NCBI RefSeq assembly: GCF_030124325.1
Contig: NZ_JASKLR010000010.1
Span: forward strand, 176,145 to 211,930
From: Sinorhizobium sp. 8-89
Lineage (GTDB): Bacteria > Pseudomonadota > Alphaproteobacteria > Rhizobiales > Rhizobiaceae
Length of the DNA: 35,786 nt
Direction of reading: 5' to 3'
A program made the translations under genes and the position numbers. Under the pieces are notes generated by a model. That model was not told where the DNA came from. It searched no databases and was given only the letters and a program-made list of their open reading frames with translations. Shown piece by piece: positions 1 to 7,593 of the stretch. Position 1 is the stretch's first letter; the number at the start of each line of letters is the position of its first letter.

Positions 1-13
1 GAAAGAGGAGGAA

Positions 14-89
14 TGGCACGCCCAACGGGACTCGAACCCGTGTTTCCGCCGTGAAAGGGCGGCGTCCTAGACCGCTAGACGATGGGCGC
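14..89 (-). tRNA. tRNA-Glu (TTC), copy 1
   Basis: A 76-nt cloverleaf on the minus strand. The 7-bp acceptor stem is GCGCCCA/TGGGCGT, including one G-T pair. The anticodon loop CTTTCAC carries TTC, the T loop is TTCGAAC, and CCA is encoded at the 3' end. It is identical to the second copy at 263-338 and decodes GAA/GAG. Confidence 0.96.
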
Positions 90-262
90 CCAAGACGAGA
101 TGGCTTATAGAGAAGCCTTTTGGTTCCCGCAAGTGATCAGCTGCCGCCAGATCAATTTTTCTTGCGGAAAACTTCTTGAAAGCTTTCTGTCTTCTTTAGG
201 CAAGCATAAACGCGATGCGACAACGCAACCCTGAAGTATCCAGAAGTATATCAAAGAAGGAA

Positions 263-338
263 TGGCACGCCCAACGGGACTCGAACCCGTGTTTCCGCCG
301 TGAAAGGGCGGCGTCCTAGACCGCTAGACGATGGGCGC
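263..338 (-). tRNA. tRNA-Glu (TTC), copy 2
   Basis: The same 76-nt sequence as the tRNA at 14-89, again with anticodon TTC and encoded CCA. It lies upstream in the direction of transcription, so the two may share a precursor transcript. The 173 nt between them holds no ORF that I can support. Confidence 0.96.
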
Positions 339-446
339 CCAAGACGAGGTGGCTTATAGAGAGCGCTTCGGATTCCCGCAAGCGGCTAAATTCATTTTTC
401 TCAAAAAAATGACAATGCGACCGAACGGGCTTCTTCGGGCGCTAAG

Positions 447-1859
447 TTAGCCCTTGCGTCTGCGGCAGCGCCAGTTCCAGTCCCGCTCAGGACCGATGTC
501 GATGTGGACCGATTCCGTGTGGCAGTAGGTACCAACGCCGCCGCGACCCGGAACGCTACGCAGGAAGCTCGCGAGGTCCCACTTGTTGACACCCTTGACC
601 TGTATGTCGGCCGCCGCGCACTGCGTGTGGAGTGATTGGCGTTTCCGGTTGACCTTGATCGCCCGAAGCCCGGAGGTCACCATTACCTTGCGGCCGTAGT
701 GCCTCTCGACCGTCTTCAACATCTCGAGAAGCTCGGGCTTGAAGCAGCCGGTTTCCACTCTCTCTGTTTGCAGGACGAGACCGTTCGGCGCGAGACGCGC
801 AAGCCCGGATAGCGCCGCCGTTTCGACGGGTGCGTCCTCCTCATCGGCAACGTGAGCTTCATGCTCCATGCTGAACAGGGGATTCATGTTGACGCCAGGC
901 AACGACGCGTAGGCGAGGGAGGCAACCTGTGGCTGGCGCGCATTGCTGGCGGTGATCGTTTTCTTCTCGATCGGCCGGGCGGTGCGTTCGCCATCGGAGC
1001 GCGGCTTCTCCTTCCGCTTCGGAGCAAAAAGGCTCGCGAGCGTCCAGGTCTTGCTCGTTTCCCGCGTCTCGCTCTCTTCTTTCTCTGGATCGACAGGATC
1101 GACAGGCTGATTGGGATTCGCTTGCTGAAGCGTCGCCGGGGCCACCGAGGCAACTTCTACCGGCTGAAGCTCGGCCGGCATCTTGCCGGACAACGCCGCC
1201 TGTGCGCTGAGCGGCAACGGAACGGCGACTGGAATGTCGTTCCCCCCCGCTGTCGCAGGTCCGCTGGCGGCCGTCTCTCCAACGGTCTGCGCTTCAGCCG
1301 GCGCTTCATTGCTTGCGCCCTGTTGGGAGGCGGCGGCCGGTTCGGCCACGGTTTGCCCGTTGCTGAAGAGGCTGTTGGTTGTTGCATTGACCGCCGTTGG
1401 CTGGGGCAGAACACCGTTACCGGGTGCTGCAACTGCCGCCTGGTCGGCGTCCGTTTGGCCCTCAGCCGCGGCACTGGGGTTTTGTCCGTAAATGCTGGAC
1501 GATGTGGCGCGCAGGCCGGTGCCCTGCATCGTCAACGCTTGCTGTGTCGCCTCCGGACCGGTCTGGGCAGCGACGCCCGGCGCCTGCTGCGCCACGGTGG
1601 CGGAGCTGGCCGCAAGCTGCGCTTCGCCGGCGTCGCCTTCGTCCCCGGCTGTCTGCGACGGTGTCGTCGATTGTTGCGGTTTCAGTGAGGCCGTTGTCTC
1701 GTCACCAGCCGACGACATGCAACCTGCCAATGCGAACAATGATACGGATAATGCCGCCGCGCGCCCGAATGTCAGGAACGCGCACTTCGCCTCCAGATGT
1801 TGCAACGTCTTATCCCCGCTCTCCGTGCACGCTCGAGGCTTTCCCCATCGCGCATGCAT
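447..1859 (-). CDS. lipoprotein with C-terminal M15-type peptidase domain
   Basis: This is a probable murein-acting zinc peptidase anchored in the cell envelope. Residues 30-47 form a lipoprotein signal ending in the lipobox LAGC, with Cys47 as the acylation site. Residues 50-360 are low-complexity Ala/Gln/Pro/Thr-rich linker. The last ~105 residues are an M15 (D-Ala-D-Ala carboxypeptidase-like) domain with the H-x6-D motif (His411, Asp418, in SLHTQCAAAD) and a downstream His452 (SVHID), which match the family zinc ligands. The ATG at 1859 leaves a long 34-residue lead before the signal. The in-frame TTG at 1805 would give a more usual lipoprotein signal, so the start is uncertain. Family activity is cell-wall peptide hydrolysis; the substrate here is inferred. 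It is transcribed toward the tRNA-Glu pair. Confidence 0.85.
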   Translation of the reverse strand: MHARWGKPRACTESGDKTLQHLEAKCAFLTFGRAAALSVSLFALAGCMSSAGDETTASLKPQQSTTPSQTAGDEGDAGEAQLAASSATVAQQAPGVAAQTGPEATQQALTMQGTGLRATSSSIYGQNPSAAAEGQTDADQAAVAAPGNGVLPQPTAVNATTNSLFSNGQTVAEPAAASQQGASNEAPAEAQTVGETAASGPATAGGNDIPVAVPLPLSAQAALSGKMPAELQPVEVASVAPATLQQANPNQPVDPVDPEKEESETRETSKTWTLASLFAPKRKEKPRSDGERTARPIEKKTITASNARQPQVASLAYASLPGVNMNPLFSMEHEAHVADEEDAPVETAALSGLARLAPNGLVLQTERVETGCFKPELLEMLKTVERHYGRKVMVTSGLRAIKVNRKRQSLHTQCAAADIQVKGVNKWDLASFLRSVPGRGGVGTYCHTESVHIDIGPERDWNWRCRRRKG

Positions 1860-2080
1860 TAAGTCTCAGTTCCGAAACATCGCCCCAGAACAAACAACTC
1901 ATTTTCCTCGCGGCGAGCAAAAAGGCTCGCCACCGGAAAGGTCAGGCCAAGTAAAGGGCTTTGACGCGCAACTGGTTGCGAAGCAGAACCCCATTTCAAC
2001 GTCTGGTGCGCAAAGTTAATCAACCTCGCGCAATTTGTAAACCTGCGCTAACCTTTTTGCACCTTCACAATAGACATGCG

Positions 2081-2105
2081 AAGGCCCGGCATCAGGCCGG
2101 GCCTT
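2081..2105. terminator. perfect 10-bp hairpin
   Basis: AAGGCCCGGC, five-base loop ATCAG, GCCGGGCCTT. It lies ~110 nt downstream of glyoxalase I on the minus strand, so it most likely ends that transcript. No clear U-tract follows on either strand. The rest of 1860-2212 (the region between the lipoprotein start and the glyoxalase stop) shows no gene. Confidence 0.55.
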
Positions 2106-2212
2106 AAGACCGCTCGTCGATATTTCCGATCCTCGGGGCCTTGCCGTGCCGTGCCACACGGGTCGAACCGCTGGCTCGGTTCAGACGCTAGTCGGCCGGA
2201 ATTGCGCGGAGC

Positions 2213-2653
2213 TTACCAGCTGCCGGTATTGCCCATGGATGCCCAAGGTTCCTGCGCGGGCAGGTTGTCGCCCTTTTGCAGGATCTCGATCGAAATTCCG
2301 TCGGGCGAGCGCACAAAGGCCATATGTCCGTCGCGGGGCGGACGGTTGATGGTGACGCCATTGTCCATCAGGTGTTGGCAGAAGCCGTAGATGTCGTCCA
2401 CTTCGTAGGCGAGATGACCGAAGTTGCGACCACCGCTGTAGTCCTCTGTGTCCCAGTTGTAAGTGAGTTCCAGGCAGGGGGAGCGTTCGTCGTTCGCCCG
2501 GTCGAGGTCGCCGGGCGCGGCAAGGAAGACAAGCGTGAATCGGCCTTTTTCGTTTTCGTACCGGCGTATTTCCTTGAGGCCGAAGAGCGTGCAATAGAAG
2601 TGAAGAGCCTGGTCCAGGTCCTTTACACGAACCATCGTGTGCAGATAGCGCAT
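2213..2653 (-). CDS. gloA: lactoylglutathione lyase (glyoxalase I)
   Basis: Cytoplasmic metalloenzyme that converts the hemithioacetal of methylglyoxal and glutathione to S-lactoylglutathione, the first step of methylglyoxal detoxification. The protein is 146 aa and aligns along its whole length with the E. coli type. It opens with MRYLHTM and has the four expected metal ligands: His5, Glu62 (in LELTYNW), His80 (in FGH) and Glu123 (in SIEIL). I chose the ATG at 2653 because homology begins there and AGGGA precedes it. The frame stays open 30 codons further upstream but shows no family similarity. It is divergent from the cold-shock gene. Metal preference (Ni in E. coli, Zn in others) cannot be read from the sequence. 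Confidence 0.93.
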   Translation of the reverse strand: MRYLHTMVRVKDLDQALHFYCTLFGLKEIRRYENEKGRFTLVFLAAPGDLDRANDERSPCLELTYNWDTEDYSGGRNFGHLAYEVDDIYGFCQHLMDNGVTINRPPRDGHMAFVRSPDGISIEILQKGDNLPAQEPWASMGNTGSW

Positions 2654-2847
2654 TGGGTTGTCCCTGTTTCTGAGAATATGGCGTATACTTAACCTGCAGC
2701 AAGCCAGAGGCAAGGCTGCGTCCCCATAAATGACCCCGGCCAAAATATGTCGTGGGACTTGCGCATGCGCAGCGGGACGATGTTATTCTGGTCAATAAGA
2801 ATCAGTTAACCGTATCAAGAGTTGCGCGTAAACGAGGGGCTGGGAGA

Positions 2848-3426
2848 ATGGCGGATAGAACATCTTCGAAAGACGTCATCCACAATGACGACTTTGGCAA
2901 TGACGCCCTTGACCTCATCGAAATTACCGGCGTTATCAAGTGGTTCGACGTAGCGAAAGGCTTCGGCTTCATCGTGCCTGACAACGGCATGCAGGACGTT
3001 TTGCTGCACGTTACCTGCCTGCGACGCGACGGCTATCAGACGGTTCTGGAGGGTGCGCGCGTTGTCGCGCTTGTCCAGAAACGGGATCGCGGATACCAGG
3101 CTTTCCGCATTCTTTCCATGGATCAGTCGACCGCCGTTCACCCGTCGCAGCTTCCCCCGGTCAGAACGCATGTTCAGGTCACGCCGACCAGCGGCTTGGA
3201 GCGCGTGCTCGTCAAGTGGTTCAACCGCACCAAAGGCTTTGGCTTCCTGACGCGCGGCGAAGGCACCGAGGACATCTTCGTACATATGGAGACGCTGCGC
3301 CGCTTCGGCCTCACGGAGTTGCGGCCCGGGCAGGTGGTTCTGGTGCGCTTCGGCGACGGCGAAAAAGGTCTCATGGCTGCGGAGATTCATCCGGACGGCC
3401 CGACGCCAACCAGCCGGTCCCACTGA
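2848..3426 (+). CDS. double cold-shock-domain protein
   Basis: A 192-aa nucleic-acid-binding protein with two CspA-type domains, at about residues 26-92 and 118-183. Each carries an RNP1 motif (KGFGFI at 38-43, KGFGFL at 129-134) and an RNP2-like motif (VLLHV at 51-55, DIFVHM at 142-147). Such two-domain versions are common in Rhizobiales and are thought to act as RNA chaperones or anti-terminators. I placed the start at the ATG at 2848, preceded by GGGAG. The open frame back to 2752 includes the intergenic region and has no domain content. Its stop overlaps the start of the DUF192 gene (TGATG), so the two are translationally coupled. A 12-bp palindrome TGCGCATGCGCA at 2760-2771 lies in the divergent promoter region. 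Confidence 0.9.
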   Translation: MADRTSSKDVIHNDDFGNDALDLIEITGVIKWFDVAKGFGFIVPDNGMQDVLLHVTCLRRDGYQTVLEGARVVALVQKRDRGYQAFRILSMDQSTAVHPSQLPPVRTHVQVTPTSGLERVLVKWFNRTKGFGFLTRGEGTEDIFVHMETLRRFGLTELRPGQVVLVRFGDGEKGLMAAEIHPDGPTPTSRSH

Positions 3427-3905
3427 TGATCCCGTCTCCCGGCATTTTTGCAAGAAGCGCCGTCACGGCGCTTTTTTTGTTGTCGCTGGTCGTCTCTGCC
3501 GTTGCCGCCGACATTTCCTTTGCCCGCGACAAGCTCCGCCTCCTGACAGGCGCCGGCCCCCGTGATCTGACGGTTGAACTCGCGGTCGATCCTGCCCAAC
3601 GCGAGCAGGGGATGATGTATCGCCGACAGATGGCGCCGGATCACGGCATGCTGTTCGATTTTGGAGAGACGCGCCGGGTGATGATGTGGATGAAGAACAC
3701 TTACCTGCCGCTGGACATGCTCTTCGTCGCCCGCGATGGAACGGTTCGCACGATTCATGAGAATGCCGTGCCGTTGTCCGAGGCGATCATCGATTCGGGT
3801 GAACCGGTGGCATTCGTGCTCGAGCTCAACGCCGGAACCGTGAGGCGACTCGGCATAAAACCGGGCGACCGGCTCGAAGGCTCCCGAGTTCCGGCCGCGA
3901 ACTGA
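3426..3905 (+). CDS. DUF192 family exported protein
   Basis: A 159-aa protein with an N-terminal signal peptide (basic-poor start, hydrophobic core around residues 11-27, AVAA cleavage site near 28). A full DUF192 domain follows, seen in MYRRQMAPDHGMLFDF and MWMKNTYLPLDMLF. DUF192 proteins are small secreted or periplasmic proteins of unclear function. The ATG at 3426 overlaps the cold-shock stop by one base, and no Shine-Dalgarno sequence of its own is visible, so translation probably depends on coupling. The intrinsic terminator at 3455-3478 lies within its signal-peptide codons. A later start is unlikely because it would remove the signal peptide. Confidence 0.88.
   Translation: MIPSPGIFARSAVTALFLLSLVVSAVAADISFARDKLRLLTGAGPRDLTVELAVDPAQREQGMMYRRQMAPDHGMLFDFGETRRVMMWMKNTYLPLDMLFVARDGTVRTIHENAVPLSEAIIDSGEPVAFVLELNAGTVRRLGIKPGDRLEGSRVPAAN
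3455..3478 (+). terminator. intrinsic terminator inside the DUF192 coding start
   Basis: AAGCGCCG, loop TCA, CGGCGCTT, then a run of Ts to 3478. It is a textbook Rho-independent terminator 29 nt after the cold-shock stop codon, but it lies within codons 10-18 of the next gene, where it encodes part of that gene's signal peptide. It would cap the cold-shock transcript and attenuate the DUF192 gene. Confidence 0.8.
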
Positions 3906-3996
3906 GTGTGTCGGGTCTCCCCGTGCCGTTCAACTGGGCACAAAAATTCATGTTGCAGGCACGAGGCGAAGCGTGTATCTCCGGGCCTCGTTGGCA

Positions 3997-4073
<77 letters not shown>

Positions 4074-4317
4074 CTTGATTTTCTGAGTTATTTTCCAGTT
4101 TTCTTCTCGCCGCCCCGGCCGAATTTGTGGGCGGTGCCGGTTCTCCGACGCTCCCGGTCCAGCCGTACGCAAGCAGCCGACTCTCCGTGTCGGGAACGAG
4201 TTTTCGATGCGGCACGCATGCTGTCGGAAAAGCCTCATTTTCGGTTCATTGGTCATTCCGTTTTGGATCAATCTGCGCTAAGGGAAGACGCGAGGCGCGG
4301 GCGAAAGCCCGCTGCGC

Positions 4318-4420
4318 TGCTGCATAATTCCTTAATCGGAATCGATTAAAACTCAGGAATCATGCAGCAAATCAAAGTGTTTCAGCGATCGTTGGCGTCT
4401 GAGAAAGACGCAGCGCTGCG
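4318..4420. repeat. RIME-like intergenic mosaic element (two palindromes)
   Basis: Palindrome 1 has 15-nt arms TGCTGCATAATTCCT (4318-4332) and AGGAATCATGCAGCA (4355-4369), complementary at 14 of 15 positions, around an inner TTAATCG/CGATTAA pair. Palindrome 2 has inner stem GCGTCT/AGACGC (4395-4400, 4406-4411) and outer CAGCG/CGCTG. The ~103-bp two-palindrome layout and the CAAATCAAAGTGTTTCAGCG junction resemble the rhizobial intergenic mosaic elements (RIME). It fills the gap between tRNA-Pro and the NDUFS4 gene; nothing else was recognised between 4074 and 4317. Confidence 0.7.
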
Positions 4421-4447
4421 ATGGGTAAACGGGAGCCGTTCGAAACA

Positions 4448-4753
4448 ATGTCCGCGAAGATCTATCGTCCCGCAAAGACAGCCATGCAATCCGGCAAGGC
4501 CAAGACGAATCTGTGGGTGCTGGAGTTCGATCAGGAAAAGCCGCGTACCATTGATCCGATCATGGGATATACGAGCTCCGGCGATATGCGCCAGCAACTG
4601 CGTCTCACCTTCGAAAGTGCAGAACAGGCTATCGCCTACGCCGAACGCAACGGCATCGACTACCGGGTGATTGCGCCGAAGGATTCGACGCGCAAGAATG
4701 TGTCCTATTCGGACAATTTCCGTTTCAACCGGATGCAACCCTGGACCCATTGA
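4448..4753 (+). CDS. NADH dehydrogenase accessory subunit, NDUFS4 type
   Basis: A 101-aa protein of the ETC complex I NDUFS4 family, a supernumerary subunit of the NADH:quinone oxidoreductase shared by alphaproteobacteria and mitochondria. It sits at the matrix/cytoplasm arm and helps stability. The family hallmarks are MSAKIYRPAKTAMQSGKAKT at the N-terminus, WVLEFDQ, the GYTSSGDMRQQ segment and YSDNFRFNR near the C-terminus. The ATG at 4448 matches where the family begins; an upstream in-frame ATG at 4421 lies inside the palindromic repeat and adds nine residues without similarity. The gene lies alone between tRNA-Pro and tRNA-Arg, away from any nuo operon, which is usual for this subunit. 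Confidence 0.88.
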   Translation: MSAKIYRPAKTAMQSGKAKTNLWVLEFDQEKPRTIDPIMGYTSSGDMRQQLRLTFESAEQAIAYAERNGIDYRVIAPKDSTRKNVSYSDNFRFNRMQPWTH

Positions 4754-4789
4754 GGTTCTGGGGAAGTCCGCGAGAGGGCGACGCCCAAC

Positions 4790-4866
4790 GGCCCCTTAGC
4801 TCAGTTGGATAGAGCACCTGCCTTCTAAGCAGGTTGTCGCAGGTTCGAGTCCTGCAGGGGTCGCCA
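4790..4866 (+). tRNA. tRNA-Arg (TCT)
   Basis: A 77-nt cloverleaf. The acceptor stem is GGCCCCT/AGGGGTC with one G-T pair, the anticodon loop CTTCTAA carries TCT, the T loop is TTCGAGT, and CCA is encoded. It decodes AGA/AGG, rare codons in this GC-rich genome. Confidence 0.96.
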
Positions 4867-5076
4867 ACTTTCCAATATTGTCTCGTCCAGCCGAACAGCG
4901 CAGCAACTTCATAAGCCGTCGCGCCCTCGTCGGCTGGCGGTCCCCGCGTCTTGTGGGTGATTTCATCGTCGCGCGCTTGCGAGGCGCATCTCAGCCAGGT
5001 AAGCGGCACTTCTGATCGGCTGTTCCTTCTTCGAATCGGCGGCCGCATCGCCGATGAAGAGAAAGCTCCACCGCGA

Positions 5077-5310
5077 CTATCGCCGCCGCCGCTCCCTGTG
5101 TTTTGCTATTTTCTCCGGGGGGTCGATGAACAGCACTATTACAACCGCTGCTGCTACGAGCACGTAAGAAGGGATGCCTGTTCCTGCGCTCGCAAGTGCA
5201 GCGATCAGCATGGCAGCCGCAATATAAAGGACAATCGATGCGGGGCTGGATATAGCTCCCCAAGCGAAACTGGAAATGCGATCTCTCCACTCCGCGTCCG
5301 AAAATGCCAT
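5077..5310 (-). CDS. small two-helix membrane protein
   Basis: A 77-aa product I do not recognise. It opens with a soluble stretch (MAFSDAEWRDRISSFAWG). Two hydrophobic segments follow, at about residues 22-40 and 43-60, and the protein ends in a basic Lys/Arg/His tail, which suggests both ends are cytoplasmic. The ATG at 5310 has GGGGA upstream at suitable spacing. The frame is open to 5448 but the extra residues look non-coding. It stands alone between tRNA-Arg and the next gene. The coding call rests on hydropathy pattern and the ribosome site. Confidence 0.5.
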   Translation of the reverse strand: MAFSDAEWRDRISSFAWGAISSPASIVLYIAAAMLIAALASAGTGIPSYVLVAAAVVIVLFIDPPEKIAKHRERRRR

Positions 5311-5693
5311 AGGTAAAGATCCCCGTCGAACTGTCGTGAATTGGTCGGCGACATTCGTTTGCCGGCGCATCGTCGCCGCAACATCGTCTGACAAAGCATA
5401 TCGCACCTGGCGGCACGGCGCGTCGGACCTTTGGACGTCCAAACGCAACCCGGCGCCGGACTAAAGTCCGATATGATCTTGTCGCAAGGCAGCCGCAGTT
5501 GATGATCCTTGCCAAGGTCGGAGCGCTGCGCTTGGCGCGATACAGGGGGCTCTGGTAAGCTCGTTGAACAGGGAGAGCGAGCGGGGACGATCCGCTGATG
5601 TTTAATCTACCATAGGAATGGCCGTGCGGTGCGGAAGGACCAAGCTGCGGAACCTCCGGGCTGCAACTTTGTTAGGCCGGTCAGGAGGAGCGC
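5311..5693. other. intergenic region without recognised gene
   Basis: About 380 bases between the divergent membrane-protein gene and the 77-aa ORF. Only short overlapping frames are present. I see no tRNA, strong hairpin with U-tract or clear promoter. It presumably carries the two divergent promoters. Confidence 0.4.
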
Positions 5694-5927
5694 ATGCCGC
5701 CACCAAAAGAGATGGACTTCGTGTTGGCCAGTCTTCCTTTGAGGATAGGGACCTACGTTCCTGATGACCTCCTCGAAGATTGGTTCGCTCCCGGTACGGG
5801 AATGAATCCGCCGGCTCAGGCGGCGTTGGCTGAAGCTGCATCGTACGGCCGGCAATTCGAGTGCGAGTTCAAGCATTATCCCGAGCGCAAGGAAGGCGTT
5901 TTCTGGAAATGGGTACCAGCAATCTGA
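5694..5927 (+). CDS. hypothetical protein, 77 aa
   Basis: Unrecognised, soluble 77-aa product. It begins MPPPKEMDFVLASLPL and ends in EGVFWKWVPAI, with acidic and aromatic residues and no signal or membrane segment. The start is well supported by AGGAGG eight bases before the ATG. Its last 19 bases overlap the start of the following ORF, so the two are likely one operon and translationally linked. No function is proposed. Confidence 0.6.
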   Translation: MPPPKEMDFVLASLPLRIGTYVPDDLLEDWFAPGTGMNPPAQAALAEAASYGRQFECEFKHYPERKEGVFWKWVPAI

Positions 5928-6109
5928 ATGAGGGCAATCTGGAGGCGAAGGCCATTGCCGCGGTCGTCGAAGAACTTGAACGGCAGGCAGCCGAAAATCC
6001 CTCGAAACTGCGTGTCAGCCGCATCGGAGACAAGCTCGCGGTCGATGGTGAAATCGACGTGGACGCGGTAGTGATGGTGGTCGTCGGATCAATGGCAGGC
6101 GGTCCGTAA
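5909..6109 (+). CDS. hypothetical protein, 66 aa
   Basis: Small unrecognised protein overlapping the preceding gene by 19 bases in a different frame. A predicted helix (EAKAIAAVVEELERQAAEN) precedes two beta-like stretches (LRVSRIGDKLAVDGEIDVDAVV) and a Gly-rich end. The composition is acidic and soluble. The ATG at 5909 is preferred over an upstream GTG-type start because the earlier residues merely shadow the previous gene. Overlap and direction suggest co-expression with the 77-aa protein. Downstream, 6110-6368 contains no gene I can support. Confidence 0.55.
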   Translation: MGTSNLNEGNLEAKAIAAVVEELERQAAENPSKLRVSRIGDKLAVDGEIDVDAVVMVVVGSMAGGP

Positions 6110-6368
6110 GAAGCAGGACCGGCAAGTAGCCATGGCCGGCCGGCCGCGCTCGTCTCATGGCGTTCCCGGGCGGCGGCCACACTCATCGCATACACGTTCC
6201 GCGCATGATCCAGAACTCCCCCTGGGTCCGGGGTGACCGGCGGCAACGCGACAAATATGTTCCCATTATGTTCTCGCCCAGTCGGCCGTTTTCTGGAACT
6301 TTATCTGCTCCAGCACCGTTCAGATATCAGTTTAGCGGAAACTTAAATGAGGATATGGAGGAGAAGCC

Positions 6369-6704
6369 ATGAACATTGGCAAGGTTCTCGCGACCGGATT
6401 GATTGTGGCCGGCGCCTTGGCGGCCCTGCCATCTGCTTCGCCGGCTCAGTCTCTGGACTTGTATATCGGCCCAGGTGGTCCTGACGTGCAGATGCGCGAT
6501 CGAAGGTATGATGATGATGATTACCGACCGTATCGCGGGTGCAGCGAACGGCAGGCTATCCGCCGTGCCTACAGGCTGGGGCTACGTGATCCCCAAATTG
6601 AAGCGATTACACGCAGGCAGGTCGTCGTGGACGGCGTCGGTCGCCGGGGTCGATACACGACCGTGTATTTTGCAAATCGACCAGGCTGCCCTCGCATAGG
6701 CTGA
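6369..6704 (+). CDS. small exported basic protein
   Basis: A 111-aa protein with a clear Sec signal peptide (MNIGKVLATGLIVAGALAAL, then SPAQS). The mature part contains an acidic/Tyr patch (RRYDDDDYRPYRG) and a conserved-looking CSERQAIRRAYRLGLRDPQI segment with two cysteines (in YRGCSE and RPGCP) that could form a disulfide. GGAGGAG lies just upstream of the ATG. Similar short exported proteins are common in rhizobia but have no assigned role. It has its own downstream hairpin and appears monocistronic. Confidence 0.72.
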   Translation: MNIGKVLATGLIVAGALAALPSASPAQSLDLYIGPGGPDVQMRDRRYDDDDYRPYRGCSERQAIRRAYRLGLRDPQIEAITRRQVVVDGVGRRGRYTTVYFANRPGCPRIG

Positions 6705-6734
6705 CGCCTGCTGGTTCGGTGGTTCGGAGATTTT

Positions 6735-6758
6735 CCCTGATCCCTCAGCGGATCAGGG
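6735..6758 (+). terminator. 9-bp hairpin after the exported protein
   Basis: CCCTGATCC, six-base loop, GGATCAGGG, a perfect 9-bp stem 30 nt after the stop codon at 6704. No T-run follows, so termination strength is uncertain; it may instead be a 3' stabilising stem. The remaining 6759-7024 shows no gene and should hold the BA14K promoter. Confidence 0.5.
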
Positions 6759-7024
6759 AGGTCGTGTTCCGTAATCAAGCCGGCTTGGTGAGTGGGTCGC
6801 ATAGACGTCGCCCGCCCTCACCAAGTCTATAATCGTCACCGAGCTTCGGAAACACCGCAGATCCAAGGCGCGACTAAATTCTGCGCCCCACAGTCCTTCT
6901 TTGACTTCCCCATCGAGACACAACTGACCTCGTGCGCGATGCGGCTCCACTTCAGCGCTCGTTCATGCTCGGTTCAGTTGCCACAATGAAAGATCGCCTC
7001 ATCGGAAACAGATTCGGTGATACG

Positions 7025-7483
7025 ATGAAGAAGATCGGCACATTGATCGTTGCGGCTGTTACGGCATTCACAAGCTATGCACCGGCTCAGGCCATGCCCT
7101 TTGCGCCAGTGTCGCAGTCGAACTCGAGCGGCATAGACTTAGTCCACCACAGGCCATGGCACCATGGTGGACCGCGTTACGGCTGGCGTGGGTATGACGG
7201 GCCTCGTTACGGTCGGTACAACGGTTACCGTGGTTATCGCTATCGTCGCGACGGCTATCGCCGGCACAGTGACGGATGGTGGTATCCCTTGGCAGCGTTC
7301 GGAGCGGGCGTGGTCATCGGAGGTGCAATCGCAGCACCGCCGCCGCCGCGACGCGTCTATAGGGACTTCAGCCGAGCCCACGTGGATTGGTGCTACGCCC
7401 GATATCGCTCTTACCAAGCATACGACAACAGCTTCCAACCTTACTACGGGCCTCGTCAGCAGTGCATCTCGCCTTACTACTGA
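7025..7483 (+). CDS. BA14K family protein
   Basis: A 152-aa exported protein. Residues 1-24 are a signal peptide ([23 protein letters not shown]). Residues 45-85 are extremely rich in Arg, Tyr and Gly. A hydrophobic segment (about 90-108, [18 protein letters not shown]) follows. The C-terminus is the BA14K motif [19 protein letters not shown] ending QQCISPYY, with its two conserved cysteines. The Brucella relative is an immunoreactive protein with lectin-like properties; the role in rhizobia is unknown. I chose the ATG at 7025 because the signal peptide starts there, although the ribosome site is weak. Upstream in-frame starts to 6932 add a non-signal leader. Confidence 0.85.
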   Translation: MKKIGTLIVAAVTAFTSYAPAQAMPFAPVSQSNSSGIDLVHHRPWHHGGPRYGWRGYDGPRYGRYNGYRGYRYRRDGYRRHSDGWWYPLAAFGAGVVIGGAIAAPPPPRRVYRDFSRAHVDWCYARYRSYQAYDNSFQPYYGPRQQCISPYY

Positions 7484-7550
7484 GCGTACTCGAAGCCGCT
7501 GATTGCTGTATGTTTCGCTGAACAAGGATCGGCGCTTCAAGGGTGTCATA

Positions 7551-7579
7551 GCGCCGCTTGCCTCAAAGGCATGCGGCGC
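7551..7579 (-). terminator. hairpin after the 57-aa membrane peptide
   Basis: The stem is GCGCCGC (7551-7557) with GCGGCGC (7573-7579), extended by TGCC/GGCA after one mismatch, with loop TCAAA. It lies 15 nt beyond the stop of the minus-strand gene at 7594 and 70 nt after BA14K, so it could serve both converging transcripts. Confidence 0.55.
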
Positions 7580-7593
7580 CTTTGCGTTCAGCG

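Larger units (their letters stand above)
9..362. repeat. 105-bp direct duplication carrying both tRNA-Glu genes
   Basis: Positions 9-113 and 258-362 match over 105 bp with a single mismatch (A100 versus G349). The identity extends about 24 bp beyond the mature tRNA on its 5' side and 5 bp beyond CCA. Outside this block the flanks diverge, so this is a unit duplication of tRNA plus immediate leader, kept uniform by recent origin or gene conversion. Confidence 0.9.

Noticed and set aside
852..1688. A 278-codon plus-strand frame opposite the M15 lipoprotein
   Set aside because: Arg-rich shadow of a well-supported minus-strand gene with lipobox and peptidase motifs.
4725..5048. Minus-strand frame overlapping tRNA-Arg
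   Set aside because: Also a tRNA complement (CRTRTCDNLLRRQ), a known annotation artefact.
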